NCBI GenBank assembly: GCA_938003875.1
Contig: CALKWO010000215.1
Coordinates: 1-64,000, forward strand
Source of the DNA: an uncultured bacterium
GTDB taxonomy: Bacteria > Planctomycetota > Uabimicrobiia > Uabimicrobiales > JABWCH01
DNA: 64,000 nt
Direction of reading: 5' to 3'
Below are positions 55,382 through 63,003 of this stretch, piece after piece. A program made the translations under genes and the position numbers. The notes beneath the pieces were generated by a model. That model did not search any database, was not told where the DNA came from, and saw only the letters and a list, made by a program, of their open reading frames with translations. The number at the start of each line of letters is the position of its first letter. The stretch's first letter is position 1.

Positions 55382-55589
55382 AACTATTTTCTCCTTTCCA
55401 AGGGGATAAAAATAAAGCAGTGATAGAAGAATTTTAACTTGTATTTTGCTTTACAGCAAGTAAAATCTACAAGCTGATCCAGGACGTTTCCCTATGAGCG
55501 TATTTAAAACCACTACATGGTAAAAAAATACATTTTAAGTTGACACCTATAATATCTATATCATTGCTATTTTTGAAAGAGTAAAAAAT

Positions 55590-56681
55590 ATGAAAATAGG
55601 AATTTTTGGATTGCCTATGTCAGGCAAAACTACAGTATTTCAAGCTTTATCTGGTTTCAAGATGGAGGCTGCCAGCAAAGGCAAAACAAAAGAGCCTAAT
55701 CTTGCCGTTGTTAAGGTGCCAGACCCGCGTCTGGAAATTTTATTTCAATACTATGATCCTCTAAAGAGAGTGTATGCTACTATAGAATATCTGGATATGG
55801 CTGAAGGCCAAAGCCAAAAAGGGGATCGTGTAATAAGCGAAAGCTTTCTGGGGAATTTGCGCACTGTGGATGCGCTCCTTCATCTTGTCCGTGTTTTCCC
55901 CTCGGAGGATGTTCCCCATATTCGAGGTTCCATTGATCCCATGCGTGATATTCAGGAAATTGATTCTGAATTGATTCTGAGCGATCTTGGAATCGTAGAA
56001 AACAGTCTGGATAGAATTGAGCGCACTTTGAAAGCAGACAAAAAGCCAGAGAATCTTCTCAGAAGAGATGTTCTTCTGAAATGCAAGCAAGCCCTTGAAG
56101 AAGGCAAGCCTATAAGGGTTCTTTCCTTTAGTAAAACAGAAGAAGAAGCCATGCGCAATTACCAGTTCCTTACCATGAAGCCTATGATAGTGGTGCTCAA
56201 TGCAGAAGAAGGACAGGATACAAGTTCCTGTTTATCCAAGGTGCAGGCAAACTATTCTAATATTCCTTTTACTTTAGTGACTGCTATCTGCGGAAAAGTG
56301 GAAATGGAAATTTCTCAATTGCCTAAAGAAGAGCAAAAAGATTTTTTAGATGCTATGGGACTTACAGAACCCGCTATGACCAGAATCATCCGAGAGTCTT
56401 TTTCTATGGTTGGACTGATCGTCTTTTTTACCACAGGAAAAGATGAAGTCCGTGCCTGGGTTCTGCCCAAAGACACAAAAGCGGTCAAAGCAGCAGGAGC
56501 CATTCATTCTGATTTAGAAAAAGGATTTATCAGAGCAGAGGTATTTCACTATCAGGATCTCGTAGAAGCACAAGGTTCAGAACCCAGGCTTAAAGAAACA
56601 GGTAAAATCCGCCTGGAAGGTAAAGAGTATGTTGTGAAAGATGGCGATATCATCACCATAAGGTTCAATGTAAAAAAATAG
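55590..56681 (+). CDS. ychF: YchF/OLA1-family P-loop ATPase
   Basis: 363 aa. Walker A is GLPMSGKTT at 7-15 (MKIGIFGLPMSGKTTVFQAL), with NLAVVKVPDPRLE, IEYLDMAEG, and FLGNLRTVDALLHLVRVF of the OBG-related fold, IVVLNAEEG in place of the G4 NKxE (as usual in YchF, which prefers ATP), and the C-terminal DUF933/TGS domain with FFTTGKDEVRAWVLPKDTKA, ending KDGDIITIRFNVKK. It acts in the cytoplasm on ribosomes and stress responses. TATAAT lies at 55548-55553 upstream. It probably stands alone: transcription of the divergent GspK-like gene starts on the other side. Confidence 0.95.
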   Translation: MKIGIFGLPMSGKTTVFQALSGFKMEAASKGKTKEPNLAVVKVPDPRLEILFQYYDPLKRVYATIEYLDMAEGQSQKGDRVISESFLGNLRTVDALLHLVRVFPSEDVPHIRGSIDPMRDIQEIDSELILSDLGIVENSLDRIERTLKADKKPENLLRRDVLLKCKQALEEGKPIRVLSFSKTEEEAMRNYQFLTMKPMIVVLNAEEGQDTSSCLSKVQANYSNIPFTLVTAICGKVEMEISQLPKEEQKDFLDAMGLTEPAMTRIIRESFSMVGLIVFFTTGKDEVRAWVLPKDTKAVKAAGAIHSDLEKGFIRAEVFHYQDLVEAQGSEPRLKETGKIRLEGKEYVVKDGDIITIRFNVKK

Positions 56682-56813
56682 AGAATCTCAGAAAAGCATT
56701 TTGCAAAATTCCTGAAAAAAGTTATAATAAATTTTCAGATTTTTTGTTTTAGCCAAAATGCTGGTTCTAACAGAATCTGTGGTATGTATAGTCTATAAAA
56801 TATACAAGGCTGA

Positions 56814-56866
56814 ATACCGCCTGCTAGAGCAGATGCTATTATCATAGCACTGCTCATCTGGCACAG
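56814..56866 (+). repeat. Family D element with central hairpin
   Basis: ATACCGCCTGCT, then the hairpin GAGCAGATGCTAT ... ATAGCACTGCTC, then TCTGGCACAGGAAAAATTTG and onward into AAGAGCAGGCTTGG. The flanks match the hairpin-free copy at 45.77 kb. It is part of the 692-base gap between ychF and the 3-hydroxyacyl-CoA dehydrogenase gene; the left part (56682-56813) contains TTGCAA...TATAAT, a weak promoter candidate at 56701-56728, and no gene. Confidence 0.75.
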
Positions 56867-57010
56867 GAAAAATTTGCTAAGAGCAGGCTTGGTTATCTAT
56901 AGGCATTTTATAAATAAGACTGTGACCACAGAAAACGTTAGAATAGGCCAAAATGCTGTTGAACATATTTCAAGAGAAGATATAAATAGTGCCTTCTTTA
57001 AAAGTATGCT

Positions 57011-57136
57011 AGAACCGCAAAATGGAGTAGATGCTATTTCCATAGCACTACTCATTTTGCACAGGATCACTTTGACTAATACAAATTTTCAGATTTTTGT
57101 TTCAATCAAGATGTTATTTCCCTAGCACTACTCATA
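57011..57136 (+). repeat. Family D elements, tandem full and partial copy
   Basis: 57011-57090 (AACCGCAAAATGGAGTAGAT, hairpin, CTACTCATTTTGCACAGGAT, CACTTTGA) is close to identical to the copy at 18.86 kb. A second, right-half fragment (GATGTTATTTCCCTAGCACT and ACTCAT) follows at 57110-57136. Two partial copies in tandem suggest duplication or slippage at this site. 56867-57010 holds A+T-rich sequence and nothing else recognised. Confidence 0.7.
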
Positions 57137-57170
57137 TAATTTTTAGTCTTAACATCTTATATTGCAAAAG

Positions 57171-57246
57171 ATTGTAGACGCAGGGTTGCGCCGAAAAAGA
57201 CCTGTCTGCTCAAAAGACAACCGTTAGCGCAATCCCTGCGCATTTT
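57171..57246 (+). repeat. Family A half-element
   Basis: TTGTAGACGCAGGGTTGCGC, a 40-base spacer, then GTTAGCGCAATCCCTGCGCA. A left half only, about 130 bases before the 3-hydroxyacyl-CoA dehydrogenase start. 57247-57360 shows GCCTGTATATACAGGCC, a short palindrome, and nothing else. Confidence 0.8.
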
Positions 57247-57373
57247 GTTAATAGCGACAGCATTATGGGCCTGTATATACAGGCCTTTTAGATCAAAGAT
57301 GAAAACCTTTTGAACTGGCATAATCTGTAATTTTCTCGATTTTCGAACTGATAACTTTGCTCAAGGGGGTTTT

Positions 57374-58714
57374 ATGGCTATTCATTTAGACGATAAACTA
57401 AGAAATGTCAGCATTGTTGGTGCAGCAGGAAAGATGGGACGTGGAATTTCTCTGCTTCTTGCGCAAGAGATGGCTCTACTTAAGTGGAAAAATCCCGATA
57501 AGTCCTATGTATTGAACTTGATTGACCCAAGCGAAGCTGGTCTTGAGGGACTTTGGGCTTATATCAGATCGCAGGTTTCTGGCTATGCAGAAAAAAATAT
57601 TACTTTGCTGCGAAATCTGGCAAAGGATCGCTCTCATCTCGTGGAAAATACCGATATAATAACAGAATTTGTCACTGTGGTTCTTTCTCTGATGAGACTT
57701 TCCAGCGTAGTAGAATCCGCATCCAAAAGCAGTCTTGTTTTTGAAGCTGCTCTGGAAAAGGAAGAGTTTAAAGTTGAACTTTTCAAAAAGCTCAAAAATT
57801 TATGTTCTGAAGAGACTTTTTTCTTTACGAATACATCTTCTCTTCCTATAGGTATACTAGATTCAGGTGCATCTCTGCAAGGGCGTTTGATCGGATACCA
57901 TTTTTATAACCCACCTGCTATCCAGAAACTTATAGAAATCATTCCTTCAGATTCCACAAAACAAGAATTACAAGATATTGCTCTGGAGCTAGCTAAAAGA
58001 CTAAAAAAGACCGTAGTGTCTTCCAGAGATGTTGCTGGTTTTATTGGAAATGGACATTTTATACGAGATGGAATTTACGCTTTCTCTGAGGTATCCAAAC
58101 TACAAAGCGAGTATGGCTTTCCTGGGGCTGTGTATATTATCAATAAAATCACGCAGGATTTTCTCGTGCGCCCTATGGGAATCTTCCAATTGATTGATTA
58201 TGTTGGAATCGATGTATTTTATTGCATCCAGAAAGTCATGTCCAAATTTCTCCATCAGGATTTATACCATCCCATCGTGGAGACTATGATAAAGCTAAAT
58301 GTTCTTGGTGGTCAGAATAGCGATAGTAGCCAGAAGAATGGATTTCTACTTTATGAAAAAAATAAACCTTCTGGTATTTTCGACCCTGCTACCTCTCAGT
58401 ATAAACGATTTTCTGATGGTAACTGGACACAGGAACTAGACACCAAAATGGGAAATATGCCTGCTGGATGGGCTTCCTGGAAAGCTCTAAGCTCAGACCC
58501 AGGCAAAGAACCAAAATTGGCTCAATATTTCCAAAATCTTTCTCAGGCAAACAGCCCAGGAAGTGTCCTGGCTCGTGCTTATATGGCAAGCTCCAAAGCA
58601 ATCGCTGAAAAATTGGTAAACGATGGTGTAGCAAATTGCGCAGAAGATGTAAACTGTGTTTTAATAACAGGTTTTTACCATCTTTACGGTGCAGTTCATA
58701 ATTATTATCGATAG
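57374..58714 (+). CDS. 3-hydroxyacyl-CoA dehydrogenase family protein
   Basis: 446 aa; start after CAAGGGGG. The NAD-binding Rossmann loop is VGAAGKMGRG at 15-24, with FEAALEKEEFK (the usual E-A-V-x-E-x-x-x-x-K), FTNTSSLPI, catalytic H/N-P in GYHFYNPPAIQKLIEI, and DVAGFIGNGHFIRDG carrying the Asn of the G-F-I-x-N-R motif, here N with Gly instead of Arg after it. The protein is about 150 aa longer than the simple short form and has no enoyl-CoA hydratase domain. It would oxidise 3-hydroxyacyl-CoA to 3-ketoacyl-CoA with NAD. The large C-terminal half suggests a special substrate. Confidence 0.88.
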   Translation: MAIHLDDKLRNVSIVGAAGKMGRGISLLLAQEMALLKWKNPDKSYVLNLIDPSEAGLEGLWAYIRSQVSGYAEKNITLLRNLAKDRSHLVENTDIITEFVTVVLSLMRLSSVVESASKSSLVFEAALEKEEFKVELFKKLKNLCSEETFFFTNTSSLPIGILDSGASLQGRLIGYHFYNPPAIQKLIEIIPSDSTKQELQDIALELAKRLKKTVVSSRDVAGFIGNGHFIRDGIYAFSEVSKLQSEYGFPGAVYIINKITQDFLVRPMGIFQLIDYVGIDVFYCIQKVMSKFLHQDLYHPIVETMIKLNVLGGQNSDSSQKNGFLLYEKNKPSGIFDPATSQYKRFSDGNWTQELDTKMGNMPAGWASWKALSSDPGKEPKLAQYFQNLSQANSPGSVLARAYMASSKAIAEKLVNDGVANCAEDVNCVLITGFYHLYGAVHNYYR

Positions 58715-58732
58715 GTTACTATAGGCTATGAT

Positions 58733-58763
58733 GAAATTGCTGTTTTCGTCATAGCCTGGTTTT
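58733..58763 (+). terminator. Terminator-like hairpin after the 3-hydroxyacyl-CoA dehydrogenase gene
   Basis: AGGCTATGATGAAA / TTTTCGTCATAGCCT form a stem of about 13 bp with one G-T pair, followed by GGTTTTAC. It lies 18 bases after the stop codon and just before the GTG start of the coiled-coil gene, so it may terminate or attenuate. Confidence 0.5.
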
Positions 58764-58777
58764 ACAAGGAGAATTTT

Positions 58778-60073
58778 GTGTCCTGGCTCTCTCTTTCTTT
58801 TCTTTTTCTTTTTTTATTGACTATATCTGTTATGATGCTATATAGCATTCTAAAAGAAAAAGAATTTTATAAAAAAATCCAATTCATTGAACAAAATCAA
58901 AAAATATTAGAAAACCTTCTTCAAAAACAGGATTCTTCCTTTACAAATGATAGATATCAGGAATTCATCCAACAAGACAAGCAAGAAGTGATTTTGTCCC
59001 TTCAAAAATTAGAAAAACTGATAGAACATGAATGTTCTATTTTTCAAAAAACAACCGAGGGGCTGCCTTCATTTTTTCAGGAAACACTATCCCAAAGCAT
59101 AGAAAGACTTAAAGACAAACTTTTAGAAAAATGGCAGGAAGAAAACGAAAAAAAAGAGCAAAATCTCTATAAAAAAATTCTTCAAAGCCAGAAACAATCT
59201 TTAATGCAAATCTTGGAAAACTGGGAAGAAAAGCAAAAGGAAAAACAAAAGGATTTTTCTCTTCTTTGCAATAATATTGCACAATTTATTCCTTTTTTAA
59301 AATTTTTGAGAAAAAAACAAGAAGAAAGTCTTCAGGAAACTATCAAGCTGCAAGGTATTCTGGATCTTCTACAAAAATCCATGGAACCTTTACTTAAAGA
59401 ATGCAATTCTTGGAAACAAGAACCATTGGCAAGGCGTAAGGATTTAGATAAGAAAAAATTTACGATTTTCATGGACTATGATGAATATAAAAGGCTGGAA
59501 TCAGGGCAAAAGGCTAAACCCACCCATGTTGCCAGGCCCAAAGATACGCTTATCGAAGTAGATTCTGAAGAAGACAAAACATCCCAGGAAGAAAATCTGG
59601 AGACAGAAAAAGAAACCAAGGAAAAGGCATTGCTAAGCAAAATTCATAAGCAAAAGATGCATTTTGTTGGTGCTAATATACAAGATCTGGTACTTCGGAA
59701 GGTTCATGAAATTCTAATAGAAAAAAGGAAAATTTTGCGGTCTGAATTTTTGTCAGAGCTAATGAAACGCTTGAAAGAGCATGCTTCTGAAAATGAAATC
59801 AGCAAAACCAAGATCAATGGTATTGTAAATATCATCCAGGCTGCCAGATGTTTCGATATTAGCAAAAATTCGGAAGATTCTAAAGCATTGCTGTCTCTTT
59901 CTGAAAGATATGAAGATTACGGTGAATTAAGGAAAGCCCATGATATGGTACTTTACAGACTTGGCAAAAATGCTGAGCTTTCCTTTTCTGCTGAAGAATG
60001 GGCGATATTCTTATATGGAAATCCCCAAAAAGCAAGCGAGATAGAAAAAATTTTGACTTCTATGCCTTCGTGA
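58778..60073 (+). CDS. Membrane-anchored coiled-coil protein of unknown function
   Basis: 431 aa. It starts with GTG at 58778 after ACAAGGAGAATTTT, and no nearby ATG fits as well. One N-terminal membrane helix (SLSFLFLFLLTISVMMLYSI), then about 220 residues of Lys/Glu/Gln-rich coiled coil, then an acidic linker (EVDSEEDKTSQEENLETEKE). The last about 130 residues form a helical globular domain (IQDLVLRKVHEILIEKRKIL ... INGIVNIIQAARCFDIS). The layout, anchor-coil-soluble head, suits a scaffold, but the head matches no family I recognise. The stop lies within a short hairpin (TATGCCTT/AAGGCATA at 60061-60086), next to a family A half-element. Confidence 0.75.
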   Translation: MSWLSLSFLFLFLLTISVMMLYSILKEKEFYKKIQFIEQNQKILENLLQKQDSSFTNDRYQEFIQQDKQEVILSLQKLEKLIEHECSIFQKTTEGLPSFFQETLSQSIERLKDKLLEKWQEENEKKEQNLYKKILQSQKQSLMQILENWEEKQKEKQKDFSLLCNNIAQFIPFLKFLRKKQEESLQETIKLQGILDLLQKSMEPLLKECNSWKQEPLARRKDLDKKKFTIFMDYDEYKRLESGQKAKPTHVARPKDTLIEVDSEEDKTSQEENLETEKETKEKALLSKIHKQKMHFVGANIQDLVLRKVHEILIEKRKILRSEFLSELMKRLKEHASENEISKTKINGIVNIIQAARCFDISKNSEDSKALLSLSERYEDYGELRKAHDMVLYRLGKNAELSFSAEEWAIFLYGNPQKASEIEKILTSMPS

Positions 60074-60100
60074 TCCGAAAGGCATAGTGTTGGAAAATTA

Positions 60101-60177
60101 CCAAAGACGCAGGGATTGCGCTGGCGTGAGACTTTTTAGCAGACATGACTTTTTTGGCGCAACCCTGCGGCTACAAT
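60101..60177 (-). repeat. Family A half-element between convergent genes
   Basis: AAAGACGCAGGGATTGCGCT through GGCGCAACCCTGCGGCTAC: a right half only, inverted relative to the half at 57.17 kb. It lies between the coiled-coil gene (+) and the ACBP gene (-), which converge here, the same placement as the 47.28 kb half. Confidence 0.8.
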
Positions 60178-60178
60178 T

Positions 60179-60436
60179 TTACTGTTCCAGCTTATTGACT
60201 TTATCGATGTATTTTTTCATAGCCTCTTCTTTGGAGATGCCTTCTAATTTTTTCCAGGCATCATATTTTGTTCTTCCTACCAAATCCATGATACCAGGCC
60301 TTTTCCCTGCACAATTCCCTTCCTTTGCCTGTTTATAGTGAGAATAAAGAAACAGCAAATCATCGTTAGAAGGCTTTCCTGGGATATTTTTAGAATTTTG
60401 TACCGCTTTTTCGAATTGTTCTTGCAGTTCCGACAT
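60179..60436 (-). CDS. Acyl-CoA-binding protein
   Basis: 85 aa, full length for the family. SELQEQFEKAVQNSKNIPG, PSNDDLLFLYSHYKQAKEG, RPGIMDLVGRTKYDAWKKL and GISKEEAMKKYIDKVNKLE follow the eukaryotic ACBP pattern, including the Tyr, Lys and Trp positions (YSHYKQA, K-Y-D-A-W-K-K-L) that hold the CoA and acyl chain. It binds medium and long acyl-CoA in the cytoplasm and buffers or delivers it. ACBP genes are common in eukaryotes but patchy in bacteria. Start follows ATAGGAGAT. Acyl-CoA dehydrogenase, 3-hydroxyacyl-CoA dehydrogenase and PKS genes are within the same window. Confidence 0.93.
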   Translation of the reverse strand: MSELQEQFEKAVQNSKNIPGKPSNDDLLFLYSHYKQAKEGNCAGKRPGIMDLVGRTKYDAWKKLEGISKEEAMKKYIDKVNKLEQ

Positions 60437-60461
60437 AATTTATCTCCTATAATGAAAATGC

Positions 60462-61079
60462 TTACAATTCGTCATTTTTCAGGTAAGAACACAATTGCCT
60501 TTCTGCCAGAGATTGTATTAGAGATATTTGTAAAGCACTGGAAGGAAAGGTTAGCAGAATTCCTGTCACAAGAACGATGCCCATAAAAATACGGAAAGGT
60601 CTTCTTCTCGTAAAAGACATTGTCCATAGAAAAATCCCTGAATATATCAAAAAAAGGCTGATAGAACAGTTGACCATGATCAGAATATTCTCTACTCTAC
60701 GCAGTTCTTGTGAAGTCGCAAGAATAATAAACATCAAGATCAAGAAATGCAAAACACTCAGAACGATAGGCCAGAGAAATCCAGGCTGTTTGATATATCC
60801 GCTTTGCTTCAGAGTATCCATCAGGATACTATTTTCCAGAGGGGGCAATTTTTCTAACACCAATTCTACAGAACCATAGCTGGCCTTAAGAAAAGGAAAG
60901 CCCTTCTCAGAAAGAATAAGACTGGATCCTTCTTCTTTAGAGCAAGGGACCGCTTTGATCCCTTGTACCTTCTGCCATTTCACTTCATGAGACAGGCCTT
61001 TTTCTGTCAAAGCATTGCTGAAATTTTGTAAAAATTCTTTGTCAAATTTTTTTATTCTAAAGGAAATAGTCCGTAACAT
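60462..61079 (-). CDS. Integral membrane protein of unknown function
   Basis: 205 aa. A soluble N-terminal part of about 95 residues (beta-rich, with ALTEKGLSHEVKWQKVQGIK) precedes three to four membrane helices (FLWPIVLSVLHFLILMFIIL, ILIMVNCSISLFLIYSGIFL, IFMGIVLVTGILLTFPSSAL). It ends in a short polar tail, AERQLCSYLKNDEL. No family recognised. It lies 25 bases upstream of the ACBP gene and may be co-transcribed with it. Confidence 0.65.
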   Translation of the reverse strand: MLRTISFRIKKFDKEFLQNFSNALTEKGLSHEVKWQKVQGIKAVPCSKEEGSSLILSEKGFPFLKASYGSVELVLEKLPPLENSILMDTLKQSGYIKQPGFLWPIVLSVLHFLILMFIILATSQELRRVENILIMVNCSISLFLIYSGIFLWTMSFTRRRPFRIFMGIVLVTGILLTFPSSALQISLIQSLAERQLCSYLKNDEL

Positions 61080-61160
61080 AAGTTTGTTCTCCAGTCAGTT
61101 TTAGTCCGCGTAGGATGAGACAGATAGGAACGATCTAACGGAGATAAACCGAAAACAAAT

Positions 61161-61814
61161 TTATTCTTCTTCCTCTTTTTCTATTCCCTGTCTTTGAATT
61201 CGTTTGCTTTTCATGAAGGATGTAGGGTTAAGGCTACCTAGAATATTTTTTGCGTTGTTTTCTTGTGCCCATCCTACAGCGAGCGTCCAGGGTGTTAAAG
61301 CCTCTAATGGAAAAGAAAAGGTATCAGAGAAGAGTTTGGAAAAACGATTCTGGACACCCTTGGATGTACAAAACAGATAGCATATACCTGTTTTGAAATT
61401 CCATAATGCTTTATAAAAGGCATTGGTAGGTGTGGTATTTTCTAAAAGGTATTGATGTACAGATTGTCTTAGCTCTCTTTTCTGGTTGAGGCTTAGTTTG
61501 TTTTTTCCTGAACTTGCCAGGGCTGCTTTTTCCTCAATCGCAAGGTGTGCTGCAAGCAGGGCTTTCCCTACCTTTCTGCGATCTACCCTCATGACCAGTT
61601 GGAAATAAGGCTCTGCCATGATTTCATCGATTTCTGCTGGTTTCAGAAAATTGTTGGGAGAAACCCATCCCACGGATTCCTGGGCATCCTTTAGGTCTGA
61701 AAGTTCCCTAAAAGCATTCTGGTTAAGGATTTCTTGGTATTTATCCCTGGAAAAAGCAAATTTTCCAGAAACTTGAAAGCGTGTAAAACTACAGGATTTT
61801 TTTAAAAAATGCAT
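61161..61814 (-). CDS. RdgC-like protein
   Basis: 217 aa from the ATG at 61814 (after GCTAAGGAAAAGT); an earlier ATG adds an unlikely Cys-rich leader. The layout follows RdgC of proteobacteria: an N-terminal strand set (SFTRFQVSGKFAFS), then ESVGWVSPN (the E-x-x-G-W-V-x-P mark), a Lys/Arg-rich helix (RDRRKVGKALLAAH-like stretch with LSLNQKRELRQSVHQYLLE), and FSKLFSDTFSFPLEALTPWT near the end. RdgC is a ring-shaped DNA-binding protein that restrains RecA. It is about 85 aa shorter than E. coli RdgC. The next gene upstream overlaps its leader region by spacing only (8 bases). Assignment is from motif order. Confidence 0.65.
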   Translation of the reverse strand: MHFLKKSCSFTRFQVSGKFAFSRDKYQEILNQNAFRELSDLKDAQESVGWVSPNNFLKPAEIDEIMAEPYFQLVMRVDRRKVGKALLAAHLAIEEKAALASSGKNKLSLNQKRELRQSVHQYLLENTTPTNAFYKALWNFKTGICYLFCTSKGVQNRFSKLFSDTFSFPLEALTPWTLAVGWAQENNAKNILGSLNPTSFMKSKRIQRQGIEKEEEE

Positions 61815-61822
61815 ACTTTTCC

Positions 61823-62386
61823 TTAGCTTAAATAGATCCTTGAATTTTCTACATCGACAATGCAATCCCATTCATTTCTCATGCACATTCTCTGATAAAG
61901 GCGCAGGAGCTTTTTGGTCGTTTCATTCTTGCCACATTGCAGATATTTATAGCCGCTTTGCTGGAATCTTTGTGTCAACTGATAGACCATAGTACTCAGC
62001 TTTTGAAAATGGCCGACCATATCTTTCTCCCTGCGCTCTGGAGAAATATAAATGTCGAACATTCCAATCTTTCCTCTGGATGGATGCTTCTGAAAGGAAA
62101 TCATGCCATAGACGATTTTTTCCTTTCCTTGCTTGCAAAATCCTATCATGGCATCATAGTGTAAACGATAAAGCAATTTGGGAAGAAAAAAAGGAGGAAG
62201 AATTTTTTTTAGCAATCGGATTTTTTTATTAAAGGGAGAGTCAGGACTATCCGATGTTATTTTTTCCAGTCTTTGGTAAATATAATTTAAAGCTGCAAGA
62301 AAATCTTCATGAGGTTTTTCTCTGGATTTTTTTAATAAATCCGATAAAAACAGCATTTCGTATTGAATGTCCATAGATAATTCCAT
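61823..62386 (-). CDS. GNAT-like acetyltransferase fold protein
   Basis: 187 aa. After a helical N-terminus, VYGMISFQKHP, MFDIYISPERREKDMVGHFQ and YLQCGKNETTKKLLRLYQRM resemble beta4, the acetyl-CoA loop region and the closing helix of GNAT folds, though the R/Q-x-x-G-x-G/A motif is replaced by RREKDMVGHF. It ends in strand WDCIVDVENSRIYLS. An ATG four codons on is an alternative start (preceded by GGA). Eight bases upstream of the RdgC-like gene, so the two are likely read together. Activity is not established. Confidence 0.55.
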   Translation of the reverse strand: MELSMDIQYEMLFLSDLLKKSREKPHEDFLAALNYIYQRLEKITSDSPDSPFNKKIRLLKKILPPFFLPKLLYRLHYDAMIGFCKQGKEKIVYGMISFQKHPSRGKIGMFDIYISPERREKDMVGHFQKLSTMVYQLTQRFQQSGYKYLQCGKNETTKKLLRLYQRMCMRNEWDCIVDVENSRIYLS

Positions 62387-62466
62387 GTTATATAGGGAAA
62401 ATTTTATTGACTTTTTGATGTAAAAGGTAATAATAGCATAGCGAAATGAGTTACTATTTGATTTGA

Positions 62467-62495
62467 TTGATTATATCATAAAAATTTGTTATAAC
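62467..62495 (+). promoter_or_regulatory. Sigma-70-type promoter upstream of yajC
   Basis: TTGATT (62467-62472), 17 bases, TATAAC (62490-62495), with TGT just before the -10 box (extended -10). The yajC ATG is 30 bases downstream at 62525. The match is good on both boxes. Confidence 0.5.
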
Positions 62496-62524
62496 TAGAA
62501 AATATCTGTTGTTTTTTTGCTGTA

Positions 62525-62869
62525 ATGAAAAATTTAGCTTTAGGAGTAATCATGTTTTTTCTGATGCAGCCTCCTAATGGAGGGCAATCTAATATCTGGG
62601 ATATTTTGGCTCCTTTTATCATTGTGTTTTTTATCATGTGGCTTTTAGTAATAAGGCCTCAGCGTAAAGAACAAAAAAAGAGAGAAGATATGCTCAAGGC
62701 TCTTAAAAAAGGAGATAGAGTCGTTACCAATGCTGGAATTATTGGTAAAGTCGTTCGAATACGTGAGGAAAAAGTCGAAATCAAGGTAGATGAATCCAGC
62801 GATATAAAAATTACCTTCTTGCGTTCTGCTATCCTGAATGTGATGGAAGAAAAAGAAGAAGAAAAATAG
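62525..62869 (+). CDS. yajC: Preprotein translocase subunit YajC
   Basis: 114 aa. A single membrane helix (FIIVFFIMWLLVIRPQRKEQ) with the family's RPQRKEQK turn, followed by MLKALKKGDRVVTNAGIIGK and a short beta domain. YajC is an accessory of the Sec translocon, in the SecDF-YajC complex that pulls exported proteins across the membrane. Start follows a leader without a clear Shine-Dalgarno. The gene precedes secD by 134 bases, the standard order yajC-secD(-secF). Confidence 0.95.
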   Translation: MKNLALGVIMFFLMQPPNGGQSNIWDILAPFIIVFFIMWLLVIRPQRKEQKKREDMLKALKKGDRVVTNAGIIGKVVRIREEKVEIKVDESSDIKITFLRSAILNVMEEKEEEK

Positions 62870-63003
62870 CAAACGAAAAGACTTATTTTATAGAAAGTGC
62901 TTTTTTTCTCAGGAAATAAAGACATAATTCCAGGCATAGTTGGTCAGGAAAAATCCTGAAAAAAATGGCAATATACATGTTCAAGAAAGGAAAGAAAAAT
63001 TTT

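Noticed and set aside
55540..55545. TTGACA as -35 box of ychF
   Set aside because: No -10 box at 16-18 bases; TATAAT lies only two bases on, so the boxes cannot work together.
56874..57125. 83-codon plus-strand frame between ychF and the 3-hydroxyacyl-CoA dehydrogenase gene
   Set aside because: Made almost wholly of family D repeat sequence; no ribosome site and no recognisable protein.
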